Shown: positions 1-7,946, counted from the first letter of the stretch. The stretch: DNA of 8,917 bases from Endomicrobium sp. (GCA_031260765.1 JAISKX010000150.1:1-8917), one strand, 5' to 3'. Numbers and translations: made by a program. Notes: generated from the letters alone by a model not told the origin.

Positions 1-1
1 T

Positions 2-3000
2 TTTGAACAAGAAGTGATTGCTTGCACTAAGGCTATTAAAGCTTTTTTGCCTAAGGTTGATGTAGCCATAGAGCTTGGCGGAGAAGATGCGAAAATCACT
101 TTTTTTGACGATTCTTCCATAGACCAAAGGATGAATGAAACTTGCGCAGGCGGCACGGGCGCTTTTATAGACCAAATGGCGCAAACGCTTAAAACAGACG
201 CCGCAGGCATAAATGAACTTGCCAAAAACTATAAAACTGTTTATCCAATAGCGGCTCGCTGCGGAGTTTTTGCTAAAACCGATATTATGCCTTTGTTAAA
301 TGAAGGCGCGGCAAAAGAAGATATCGCCGCAAGCATTTTGCAGGCTGTTGTAAATCAAACCATAGGCGGTCTTGCCCGCGGGCGCTCTATTAAAGGCAAT
401 GTCGCTTTCTTAGGCGGTCCTTTATTTTTCTTATCGGAACTCAGAGCGGCTTTTATCAAATCTTTAAATCTCACGCCTGAAACAACATTTTTCCCGCAAA
501 ACGCTCATTTCTTTGTGGCTTTTGGGGCGGCTTTTTTGTCCGACAATAAAGAAAATTCAAATTCCGATAATGCAAAAACATCTCATATTATCACCCTTAA
601 ACAATTAAAAGAAAGATTCCAAAATCTAAAAGAACAAAATATCAGCCAAAGCCAAAACTCTCTTGACCCGCTTTTTAAAGATACGGCAGATTTCAACGCT
701 TTTTTAGAAAGGCATAATAAAAATGCGGCAAAAAGAATTGAACTTGAAAGCGTCAAAGGCGGCTTGTTTTTGGGAATAGACGCAGGCTCTACCACTACAA
801 AAGCGGCGCTCATCACAAAAAATAAAGAAATAGCATATAGTCATTATGGTTCTAACAATGGAAATCCATTGCAAAGCGTGATAGATGTTTTAAAAGACAT
901 ATATTCTAAATTGCCTTTTGACGCCCGCATAGAAGGCTCTTGTGTTACAGGTTATGGCGAAGCTTTGGTAAGGGCGGCTTTGAATTTTGATTGCGGCGAA
1001 GTGGAAACCATAGCTCATTATAAGGCGGCGTATTATTTCAATCCCGATGTGTCTTTCATCTTAGACATAGGCGGACAAGATATGAAATGTATATATGTAA
1101 AAAACGGGCTTATAGATAAAATTGTCTTAAATGAAGCTTGCTCTTCAGGCTGCGGGTCTTTTATACAGAATTTTGCTCAATCTCTAAATTATAGTGTGGC
1201 AGACTTTGCCGCTCTTGCCATTAAAGCCCAAAAGCCTGTGGATTTGGGCTCGCGCTGCACGGTTTTTATGAATTCTAAAATCAAACAAGCTCAAAAAGAA
1301 GGGGCAAGCGCGGGAGATATAAGCGCCGGCTTGGATTATTCAGTAATAAAAAACGCTCTATATAAGGTAATTAAAATTTCAAGCCCTGAGGAATTAGGAC
1401 AAAATATAGTGGTGCAAGGCGGGACATTTTTTAATAACGGCGTCTTGCGCGCGGCTGAAATTCTGTTAGGCGCTAATGTTTCCCGCCCGGATATTGCAGG
1501 TCTTATGGGCGCATTTGGAGCGGGCATTATCGCCTTGCAAAATAAACCCTCTATGAGCGCTCTCATATCAAAAGAGCAGCTTGCGGAGTTTTCATATAAA
1601 ATGAGAAACACGCGCTGCAAAGGATGCGAAAACAAATGTCTTTTAAACATAGCTGTCTTTCCCGATGGCAAAACTTTTATCTCCGGCAATAGATGCGAGA
1701 ATGCCCTTAAAGATAAAAAAATAAGCTCTTTTTCTTTCAATATGTTTGATTATAAATACAAAAGACTTTTTGATTTTTATAAACCGCTCCCTCTTGAAAA
1801 AGCAAAAAGAGGCGAAATCGGCATACCCCGCGCTTTGAATATGTATGAGAATTATCCTTTTTGGTTTGAATTTTGGACATCTTTGGGCTTTAAGGTTGTA
1901 TTGTCCGACCCGTCTTCTAATGCGCTTTTTAACGATGGGCTTGAAAGCATACCCTCTCAAACTGTGTGTTTCCCCGCCAAAATGGTTCATGGGCATATAG
2001 AAAATCTCATCAAAAAAGGCGTTAAAACAATTTTTTATCCCTGCATACCTTTTGAAGTAAAAGAGTTCAAAGATGCAGACAATCATTATAATTGTCCTAT
2101 CGTAGGCAGCTATCCTGAAGTAATCCGTTTGAATATGAATGTTTTAGAAGAAAAAGGCATAAAATTCTTACAGCCCTTTTTGCCTTTTGATAATGTTAAG
2201 AGGCTTATTTTTAGATTACATCAAGAACTCAAAGAATACAAAATCACAAAAAAAGAATTATTGTTGGCTGTTTTAAAAGCGCGCGCTTCGCTTAGCCTTT
2301 TTAAAAAAGACATAAGAAGACTCGGCGCTAAATACATAAAAGAGATTAAAAAAACAGGCGCGCCCGCTATTATACTTGCAGGCAGACCCTATCATATAGA
2401 CCCTGCGATAAATCACGGTATTGCAGACTTAATCGCCTCGCAGGGAATTCTTGTTTTAAGCGAAGACTCTGTCGCTCATCTGTCGGGAACTTTGCCGCAA
2501 ATCAATTTTGTTGACCAATGGATGTATCATTCCCGTCTTTACAGAGCTGCAAATCTCGCGGCGAAAATGGACAGCGTAGAGCTTGTTCAACTCAATTCTT
2601 TCGGATGCGGGCTTGACGCTATCACCACAGAACAAACTGAAGAGATTTTATCTAAGTCAGGCAAAATTTATACGGTTTTAAAAATAGACGAGGGAGCAAA
2701 TCTCGGCGCTGTCAGAATTAGAATCCGCTCTCTTCTTGCCGCAATAAAAGATAGGAAAGGGTTAAGGAAGTTCCACGCCCTTTTTAGCGGAACAAAATTC
2801 GCGCCTTTTACAAAAGAAATGCAAAACTCTCACACTATTTTGTGCCCTCAGATGTCGCCTATACATTTCGGGCTTGCCGGCTCAATAATGCGCAAACACG
2901 GAATAAATCTTGAAGTCTTGCCGACAGTGAGCAAAGCCGACATTGAAGAGGGTTTGAGATATGTCAACAATGACGCTTGCTATCCGACTATTGTTGTGGT

Positions 3001-4084
3001 TGGGCAATTGATTAATGCTTTAAAATCAGGCAAATACGATTTGGCAAAAACCGCTTTGATTATTTCTCAGACAGGCGGCGGATGCCGCGCCACAAATTAT
3101 GCGGGCTTTTTAAGAAAAGCCGCGCAAAAAGCGGGCTTTGACAATATACCAATAATCGCTTTGGGAGTTACAAATTCCACAGCAAGCAGTCCTATAGATT
3201 TCACTTTTGGTCTTATAAAAGACTGCACTATGGTTTTGCTTTTCGGCGATTTGCTTATGCGGGTTTCAAACCGCATCCGCCCCTATGAGATAAACACAGG
3301 ACAAACCGACGCTCTGCTTGAAAAATGGTTAGTCCGCCTATCAGACAGCATCAGAAAAATATATTTTTGGGAATTTAAGCGGACTGCCTCAAAAATCATA
3401 AAAGAATTTGACGAAATCCCAATGAAAAAAATCCAAAAGCCCCGCGTGGGAGTAGTCGGCGAGATTTTGGTTAAATTTCATCCTGATGCAAATAATAATC
3501 TTGTAAAAGTTTTGGAAAAAGAAGGCGCAGAAGCCATAGTCCCTGATATGACTGATTTTTTAATATATTGTCTTTTAGACGATGTATTCAAGCACAAATA
3601 TCTCGCAGGCAATTATAAAACGAGGCTTATATCTTGGCTTGCTATGCGTTTTATTGAAGGCAGGCGTTCAGCAATCAGGCATGCTTTAAAGAAGAGCAAA
3701 CATTTCTCATCATATCAAAGGACAAAAGAGTTAGCGGACAAAGTCTCATCAATAATTTCCGTATGCAATCAAACGGGCGAAGGCTGGCTTTTGACAGCCG
3801 AGATGTTGGAATTGATAGAAGACGGCGTCAACAATATAGTATGCGTTCAACCTTTCGGATGCCTCCCCAATCACATAACGGGCAAAGGCGTGATGAAAGA
3901 ATTAAAACGCCGCCATCCCGCCGTAAATATTGCAGCCATTGACTATGACCCCGGCGCCAGCGAAACAAATCAAATCAACCGCATAAAATTGATGATGTCT
4001 GTAGCCAAAACCGCTCAAAAAGCGGAAATCAAATACAGAAAATCCCTTCTAAAAACCCCTCAAATAAAACCGATGGGCATATAA
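2..4084 (+). CDS. Acyl-CoA dehydratase activase-related giant fusion protein (BadF/BadG/BcrA/HgdC type), 5'-truncated by window edge
   Basis: The reading frame is open from base 2 to the TAA at 4082-4084. An internal GTG at 14 is not the true start, because in-frame codons before it (F-E-Q-E) continue a conserved family stretch. Residue numbers here count the GTG at 14 as 1. Module 1 lacks its N-terminal ATP loop, roughly 80 or more residues judging from module 2. It keeps ELGGEDAKI, C44 (NETCAGGTG) and C83 (AARCGVF), the two cysteines that in HgdC-type activases bridge a 4Fe-4S cluster across the dimer. Module 2 is complete: GIDAGSTTTK at 254-263, DIGGQD, C376 (NEACSSGCG) and C415 (GSRCTVF). 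A four-Cys cluster follows (C535, C538, C542, C561), then a DUF2229-like part from about 600 (IGIPRALNMYENYPFW) and HgdB-like segments to the C terminus (SQTGGGCRATNYAGF, CVQPFGCLPNHITG). Known activases use ATP to drive a low-potential electron into a dehydratase. The physiological substrate of this large family is, to my knowledge, not established. Likely cytosolic; no signal peptide could be seen. Confidence 0.9.
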   Translation, partial: FEQEVIACTKAIKAFLPKVDVAIELGGEDAKITFFDDSSIDQRMNETCAGGTGAFIDQMAQTLKTDAAGINELAKNYKTVYPIAARCGVFAKTDIMPLLNEGAAKEDIAASILQAVVNQTIGGLARGRSIKGNVAFLGGPLFFLSELRAAFIKSLNLTPETTFFPQNAHFFVAFGAAFLSDNKENSNSDNAKTSHIITLKQLKERFQNLKEQNISQSQNSLDPLFKDTADFNAFLERHNKNAAKRIELESVKGGLFLGIDAGSTTTKAALITKNKEIAYSHYGSNNGNPLQSVIDVLKDIYSKLPFDARIEGSCVTGYGEALVRAALNFDCGEVETIAHYKAAYYFNPDVSFILDIGGQDMKCIYVKNGLIDKIVLNEACSSGCGSFIQNFAQSLNYSVADFAALAIKAQKPVDLGSRCTVFMNSKIKQAQKEGASAGDISAGLDYSVIKNALYKVIKISSPEELGQNIVVQGGTFFNNGVLRAAEILLGANVSRPDIAGLMGAFGAGIIALQNKPSMSALISKEQLAEFSYKMRNTRCKGCENKCLLNIAVFPDGKTFISGNRCENALKDKKISSFSFNMFDYKYKRLFDFYKPLPLEKAKRGEIGIPRALNMYENYPFWFEFWTSLGFKVVLSDPSSNALFNDGLESIPSQTVCFPAKMVHGHIENLIKKGVKTIFYPCIPFEVKEFKDADNHYNCPIVGSYPEVIRLNMNVLEEKGIKFLQPFLPFDNVKRLIFRLHQELKEYKITKKELLLAVLKARASLSLFKKDIRRLGAKYIKEIKKTGAPAIILAGRPYHIDPAINHGIADLIASQGILVLSEDSVAHLSGTLPQINFVDQWMYHSRLYRAANLAAKMDSVELVQLNSFGCGLDAITTEQTEEILSKSGKIYTVLKIDEGANLGAVRIRIRSLLAAIKDRKGLRKFHALFSGTKFAPFTKEMQNSHTILCPQMSPIHFGLAGSIMRKHGINLEVLPTVSKADIEEGLRYVNNDACYPTIVVVGQLINALKSGKYDLAKTALIISQTGGGCRATNYAGFLRKAAQKAGFDNIPIIALGVTNSTASSPIDFTFGLIKDCTMVLLFGDLLMRVSNRIRPYEINTGQTDALLEKWLVRLSDSIRKIYFWEFKRTASKIIKEFDEIPMKKIQKPRVGVVGEILVKFHPDANNNLVKVLEKEGAEAIVPDMTDFLIYCLLDDVFKHKYLAGNYKTRLISWLAMRFIEGRRSAIRHALKKSKHFSSYQRTKELADKVSSIISVCNQTGEGWLLTAEMLELIEDGVNNIVCVQPFGCLPNHITGKGVMKELKRRHPAVNIAAIDYDPGASETNQINRIKLMMSVAKTAQKAEIKYRKSLLKTPQIKPMGI

Positions 4085-4093
4085 GAACCTTTT

Positions 4094-4122
4094 TTGCTTT
4101 TGCATATTGTTTTTGTTAAAAT
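4094..4122 (+). promoter_or_regulatory. Possible sigma-70-type promoter for the guanylyltransferase fusion gene
   Basis: TTGCTT at 4094-4099 and TAAAAT at 4117-4122 are separated by 17 bases. The -10 box matches the consensus at five of six positions, the -35 at only three. Transcription would start near 4129 and give a leader of about 47 bases before the ATG at 4176. The stretch is AT-rich, so such matches arise by chance, and no clear intrinsic terminator separates it from the preceding gene, which leaves read-through possible. Confidence 0.3.
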
Positions 4123-4175
4123 CCGCATCCCACCCAAAAAAAACGGCGTTCAATATATTTTAAAGAGGTGTATCT

Positions 4176-6680
4176 ATGCAAGCTATCATTATGGCAGGCG
4201 GATTCGGAACAAGACTTAGACCCATCACATGCAATACCCCAAAACCTATGGCTCCAGTGGCAAACAAACCGATGTTGGAGCACATCGTCAACCTTCTAAA
4301 GCAGCACAAAATCAATGATTTAACTATGTTATTGTATTATCAACCTGATGTAATCAAAGATTATTTTAAAGATGGAAAGAAATTTGATGTAAAAACGGCA
4401 TATCTGCGCCCAGAATCTGATTTGGGAACGGCTGGCAGCGTGAAATTTTCCCAAGACAAAATCAAAGATACTTTTATAGTGATTTCCGGCGATGTTTTGA
4501 CTGACTTTGATTTGACTGCGGCTATAGAATTTCACAAAAGAAAAAAGGCTATAGCCACTATGGTTTTGACAAGAGTGGCAAATCCGCTTCAATTTGGAGT
4601 GGTAATCACAGACCAGCACGGCAAGATTGAAAGATTTTTAGAAAAACCTTCTTGGGGAGAAGTTTTTTCCGATACTATCAATACAGGCATTTATATTTTA
4701 GACCCAAAAGTGTTTAACTATATGCCCAAAGATAAATCTTTTGATTTCTCAAAGGATTTGTTCCCGCTATTGTTAAAAGAAAAGAAGCCTCTTTACGGTT
4801 ATATAGCCGAAGGTTATTGGAGAGATATAGGCAATCATGACGAGTATAGATTTGCCCATTACGATATTCTTGACGGCAATGTCGCAATAGAATCGGGCGG
4901 CAAAAAAATCAAAATCGGCGGTAAAGATATTATAGTAGGCGAAAATGTTGAAATAGGAAAAGCCGTTGATATAGACAGCAATGTCATCTTGGGCGACAAT
5001 GTCAAAATCAAAAACGGCGCAAAAATATCCCGCTCTGTGATAGGCTCTAATGTGACAATAGGCGAAGGCGCGGAAGTTGTGGGGGCTATTGTTTGGGACA
5101 ATGTCTCAATCGGCGCTAATGCGAGGCTTAAAGAAAATGTTATAGGACGGCGCACAAGCATAGGCGATAGAAGCGCGGTGCAAGTCGGCACTATTATATC
5201 CGACGATTGCATAATAAAATCCGACGCAATAGTAAAACCGAATTTAAGAATATGGCCCCACAAAGTTATAGAAACGGGTGCAATACTTTCCAGCTCTTTG
5301 GTATGGGGCGAAAAATGGAATAAGGCTCTTTTTAACGCCACAGGAATTACAGGTTTAGGCAATGTGGAAATCACTCCTGAATTTGCGGCGAAAATCGGCT
5401 CTGCTTACGGCGCTTATATAGGAAAGGGCGCTTATATCATAACTTCAAGAGATACTCATTATGCCACGAGAATGATAAAAAGGGCTTTTGTGACAGGACT
5501 TTTATCCGCAGGCGTTAAAGTCGGCGATTTAGGCACTTCGCCGGTTCCTGTGACAAGATATGAAGTAGGCAATGAGGGCGAGGCAGGCGGCGTGCATATA
5601 AGACAATCTCCGCTTGACGGTCTTATGATAGATATAAAATTTTTCAATGCAAACGGCAGAGATATTTCTCTAAATCAAGAAAAAGCCATAGAGCAATTGT
5701 TTTTTAGAGAGGATTTTAAAAGAGCGAATATGGATGAAGTCGGGGAGATTACTGTTCCGTCAAGGGCTGTGGAATATTATAAAACGGGTTATCTAAATAC
5801 TATCAATAAAGAATTGCTCCGCAATGCTAAACATCAAATAGTGATAGATTACTCTTATTCTTCCGCTTCTGTAATTTTTCCGTCAATACTTGGAGAACTC
5901 AGCATAGATGTTGTGGCTTTAAACGCCCACACAAAAACGACGGGCTTGATAAAGACGACTGAGGAATTTAACAATTCCCTCTCTCAATTGTCGCACATAG
6001 TCACAACTCTAAAATCCACAGCGGGTTTTTTGATAGACAATGGAGCGGAAAAAGTATTTTTGATAGACGAGAAAGGCAGCATAATCAATAATGATGCGGC
6101 GATGTTTATAGCCGCATATTTGGCTATGAAAGCAAATAAAACAAAGGACGCGGTTATAGCAGTGCCTGTTTATGCTTCCTCAACGATAGAAAAAATTGCG
6201 GCAAAATTTAAAGTGAAAGTAAAAAGAACGGGGACAAGTCCGAGAAGCATTATAGACGCTTCTATCAATGAAAAAGTGATTTTTGTCGGAGACAGTTCCG
6301 GCGGTTTTATTTTCCCCGAATTTCAAAACACTTTTGACGCTATGTATGCTATAGGCAAAATTGTAGAAATGTTAATTCAAGCAAAAACGAGTTTGAGCCA
6401 AATCAAAAAAGATTTGCCGAAATTCAGCGTTTTGCACAAATCCGTTCCTTGTTCTTGGGACAAAAAAGGACAAGTGATGCGCAAGGCTATAGAGCATACT
6501 TCCGGCAAAAAACATGAATTGATAGACGGAGTAAAACTTTACTTCAAAGAAGATTGGGTTCTTTTAATCCCAGACCCAGACGGCGCGGTATTCCATATTT
6601 GGGCTGAAACAAAAAATCCCGCAAACGCCCCAAAACTATTAGAAACCTACGCCGCAAAAATAAAAAAGTGGCAGGAATAA
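4176..6680 (+). CDS. Mannose-1-phosphate guanylyltransferase / phosphomannomutase-like fusion
   Basis: The 834-residue protein starts at an ATG preceded by GAGGTG at 4165-4170, five bases away. Domain 1 (about 1-235) is a nucleotidyltransferase: GGFGTRLRPIT at 8-18, the PKP lysine K23, SGD with D106, and EKPSWGEVFSDTINTGIY. This is the sugar-1-phosphate nucleotidylyltransferase fold, so GTP plus mannose-1-phosphate to GDP-mannose is the likely reaction. Residues about 250-370 are left-handed beta-helix hexapeptide repeats (IGENVEIG-like units). The rest (about 385-834) aligns with phosphohexomutases, but the catalytic TASHNP becomes RQSPLD with serine S478 kept. The DGDADR metal loop becomes DNGAEK (621-626), the sugar loop is GDSSGG (705-710), and the C-terminal phosphate loop is PDPDG (799-803). 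Full-length fusions of this kind are annotated as GDP-mannose enzymes. The first domain probably works; mutase activity is doubtful. The nucleotide and sugar cannot be fixed from sequence, and glucose- or UDP-specific use is possible. Confidence 0.85.
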   Translation: MQAIIMAGGFGTRLRPITCNTPKPMAPVANKPMLEHIVNLLKQHKINDLTMLLYYQPDVIKDYFKDGKKFDVKTAYLRPESDLGTAGSVKFSQDKIKDTFIVISGDVLTDFDLTAAIEFHKRKKAIATMVLTRVANPLQFGVVITDQHGKIERFLEKPSWGEVFSDTINTGIYILDPKVFNYMPKDKSFDFSKDLFPLLLKEKKPLYGYIAEGYWRDIGNHDEYRFAHYDILDGNVAIESGGKKIKIGGKDIIVGENVEIGKAVDIDSNVILGDNVKIKNGAKISRSVIGSNVTIGEGAEVVGAIVWDNVSIGANARLKENVIGRRTSIGDRSAVQVGTIISDDCIIKSDAIVKPNLRIWPHKVIETGAILSSSLVWGEKWNKALFNATGITGLGNVEITPEFAAKIGSAYGAYIGKGAYIITSRDTHYATRMIKRAFVTGLLSAGVKVGDLGTSPVPVTRYEVGNEGEAGGVHIRQSPLDGLMIDIKFFNANGRDISLNQEKAIEQLFFREDFKRANMDEVGEITVPSRAVEYYKTGYLNTINKELLRNAKHQIVIDYSYSSASVIFPSILGELSIDVVALNAHTKTTGLIKTTEEFNNSLSQLSHIVTTLKSTAGFLIDNGAEKVFLIDEKGSIINNDAAMFIAAYLAMKANKTKDAVIAVPVYASSTIEKIAAKFKVKVKRTGTSPRSIIDASINEKVIFVGDSSGGFIFPEFQNTFDAMYAIGKIVEMLIQAKTSLSQIKKDLPKFSVLHKSVPCSWDKKGQVMRKAIEHTSGKKHELIDGVKLYFKEDWVLLIPDPDGAVFHIWAETKNPANAPKLLETYAAKIKKWQE

Positions 6681-6697
6681 TAGCCCTTTATAAAAAC

Positions 6698-6750
6698 ACC
6701 TCTCCATTATCAGGGAGAGGTCGGCAAGACAAAGTCTTGACGGGTGAGGG
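6698..6750. repeat. Two-stem intergenic palindromic element (REP-like)
   Basis: Stem 1 pairs ACCTCTCC (6698-6705) with GGAGAGGT (6714-6721), 8 bp with an 8-base loop. Stem 2 pairs CAAGAC (6725-6730) with GTCTTG (6734-6739), 6 bp around an AAA loop. GGGTGAGGG follows at 6742-6750. The combination CTCTCC...GGGAGAGG...GGGTGAGGG resembles a dispersed intergenic repeat style seen in many bacterial genomes. Only one copy is in this window, so repetition is inferred. It lies 18 bases past the stop codon of the upstream gene. Confidence 0.5.
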
Positions 6751-6795
6751 CGGAACGCAAAGCGGCAGTTCTCGTTGTCTTTTTACCGACTTTTT
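6720..6795 (+). terminator. Possible long-stem terminator or alternative fold
   Basis: GTCGG (6720-6724) can pair with CCGAC (6786-6790), and AAGACAA (6726-6732) with TTGTCTT (6775-6781). The closing stem is followed directly by TTTTT at 6791-6795, as in a rho-independent terminator. The loop between the inner strands is about 42 bases and the stem is interrupted (one base left, four right), which is unlike a compact terminator. It competes with the two short stems at 6698-6739 for the same bases. Confidence 0.25.
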
Positions 6796-6869
6796 GATAT
6801 TATCTCGTCAATCAAGACAAATCATTATATTGATTTAAGCGGATAAACAACTAAATTTTGAGGAATATT

Positions 6870-7187
6870 ATGAATGACAAAATGAACAATCTTGTTCAAG
6901 AATTAAAAGAAAATTTACAAAATTCCTTTGAAGATTTTGAAGGCTTGTATGTCTATGGCTCACAAGTCAATGGAACGCCCAATAAAGACAGCGATATTGA
7001 TATTGTTGCAATTGTGGACGCCCCAGACAGAGAAAAAAGACGCTATATTTGGGGCGTTTTATCCGATTTAGATTATAAATATGATGTCGTTATAGATTTA
7101 CATCCAATGACAAGGCAGGAATTAGAGAAAAATTATATATTTCATAATGAAGTTGTAAATAAGGGAGTATTTTATGCTGCCGCATAA
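6870..7187 (+). CDS. MNT-type minimal nucleotidyltransferase (antitoxin-like)
   Basis: This 105-residue protein has the nucleotidyltransferase signature GSQVNG at 30-35, SDID at 41-44 with carboxylates D42 and D44, and a third candidate acidic residue D76 in VVIDLH. All three catalytic carboxylates of the pol-beta superfamily are therefore present, so it should be active. I chose the ATG at 6870 because AGGA (6861-6864) sits five bases upstream; an in-frame TTG at 6858 would put that site inside the gene. The family pairs with HEPN proteins, and in the studied MntA-HepT type the nucleotidyltransferase AMPylates and neutralises its HEPN partner. The next gene overlaps it by 14 bases, so the two are almost certainly co-translated. 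The target here is inferred from family and context. No convincing promoter was found upstream. Confidence 0.85.
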   Translation: MNDKMNNLVQELKENLQNSFEDFEGLYVYGSQVNGTPNKDSDIDIVAIVDAPDREKRRYIWGVLSDLDYKYDVVIDLHPMTRQELEKNYIFHNEVVNKGVFYAAA

Positions 7188-7560
7188 GGATGATTTAAAA
7201 AATATTGCTATTGAAAAATCGGACACAGCATTGAAATCGGCGGAAATCAATATTGAAAACAATATGCTTGAAACCGCTCTTAATAGAATTTACTATTCAA
7301 TTTTTTATATCGTTTCAGCATTAGCATACAAACACGATTTTTCCACTTCAAAACATTCCCGCCTTATGGGGTGGTTTAATCAAAAATTTGTTCACGAAGA
7401 CAAGATTTTTTCACAAGAAATTGCTAAAACCTATGGCGACGCTTTTGAATATCGTCAAAAAAGCGATTACAATTTCTTATATGTTCCAACAGTTCAAGAA
7501 GTAAAACATATATTGGCAGATGTTAAGGAATTTATTGAGAATATCAAAAAGGTTATATAA
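7174..7560 (+). CDS. HEPN domain protein (partner of the MNT nucleotidyltransferase)
   Basis: The 128-residue, probably all-helical protein starts at an ATG six bases after AGGGAG (7162-7167), inside the end of the preceding gene. Hallmarks of the PF05168-type HEPN fold are visible: RIYYSIFYIVSAL at 38-50, SKHSRLMGWFNQKFV at 59-73 (compare KSHSGVISLFGKHFV in relatives), and YRQKSDY at 93-99. The classical RX4HXY motif of RNase toxins such as HepT is not present; R94 is followed after four residues by Y99 rather than by a histidine. The pair may be a toxin-antitoxin or stress/defence module, or a non-nuclease variant whose HEPN part only binds the nucleotidyltransferase. Fold and pairing are well supported; toxicity is not shown by the sequence. 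Confidence 0.8.
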   Translation: MLPHKDDLKNIAIEKSDTALKSAEINIENNMLETALNRIYYSIFYIVSALAYKHDFSTSKHSRLMGWFNQKFVHEDKIFSQEIAKTYGDAFEYRQKSDYNFLYVPTVQEVKHILADVKEFIENIKKVI

Positions 7561-7644
7561 GAAATAATGAGATATTTACAAGCAAAACAGCAAAGACAAA
7601 CGGCTCTTTTAGCATTCATTTGTAAGATAAGGTATCAATTGGAC

Positions 7645-7833
7645 AGAGTTTGCCGCCTTGCTGTCGGATACGAGGACATTCGGGGCTAATTTTTTTGGCG
7701 GGTTGCGAACTTGCTATTTATAAAAGATTTTAAAGGTAGGACGCTTCGAACAACGCAACCCTAATAGTCCAAAAAAATTAGCCCCTCATAGACGCGTCCT
7801 CTGATTGTATCCGACAGCAAGGCGGCAAACTCT
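7645..7833. repeat. Large imperfect inverted repeat (189 bases), possible MITE or structured RNA
   Basis: The outer arms, 7645-7671 and 7807-7833, are perfect reverse complements over 27 bases. The pairing continues inward in register with bulges: 7672-7677 with 7796-7801 (6 bp), 7682-7698 with 7769-7785 (17 bp, including a T7/A7 run), and 7700-7707 with 7754-7761 (8 bp). That totals 58 paired positions around a central loop of about 46 bases. Internal bulges are 4-10 bases. The form, two long arms with a short unpaired core and no protein gene, fits a non-autonomous miniature element or a folded RNA. No clean flanking target duplication is visible. Confidence 0.75.
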
Positions 7834-7902
7834 ATGGTCGGTGCGGTCAATCAGTGGGGGGAGAGGCAAAGGCAATGTAAAATAGTCCATAGTCTTATAA
7901 AG

Positions 7903-7917
7903 GTTCGCAAAGCGAAC
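7903..7917. repeat. Short perfect hairpin with AAA loop
   Basis: GTTCGC (7903-7908) and GCGAAC (7912-7917) form a 6-bp stem around AAA. No T-run follows, so it is not a standard intrinsic terminator. It has the same stem length and loop as the CAAGAC/GTCTTG hairpin at 6725-6739. Confidence 0.45.
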
Positions 7918-7946
7918 AAAGAAATTTTGATGATATTGTTGCTCAA

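Noticed and set aside
14..16. GTG as the start of the first gene
   Set aside because: In-frame conserved codons precede it and the first activase module would lack its ATP-binding half; the gene simply begins outside the window.
583..5647. Reverse-strand frames of 60-171 codons inside the two large genes
   Set aside because: They lie opposite well-supported coding sequence and show no family motifs or ribosome binding sites.
6794..6831. TTGATA (6794) and TATATT (6826) as a promoter for the MNT gene
   Set aside because: The spacing is 26 bases, far from the usual 16-18.
7567..7689. A 40-codon frame (ATG at 7567) just after the HEPN gene
   Set aside because: No ribosome binding site, and its last third is the left arm of the large inverted repeat; the protein reading looks incidental.
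7645..7833. Integron attC site
   Set aside because: The ends are AGAGTTTGCC and its complement, not RYYYAAC...GTTRRRY, and no integrase gene is visible.
7635..7851. TCAAT at 7635-7639 and 7847-7851 as a target-site duplication of the inverted repeat
   Set aside because: The copies lie at unequal distances (5 and 13 bases) from the arms and five bases is easily chance.
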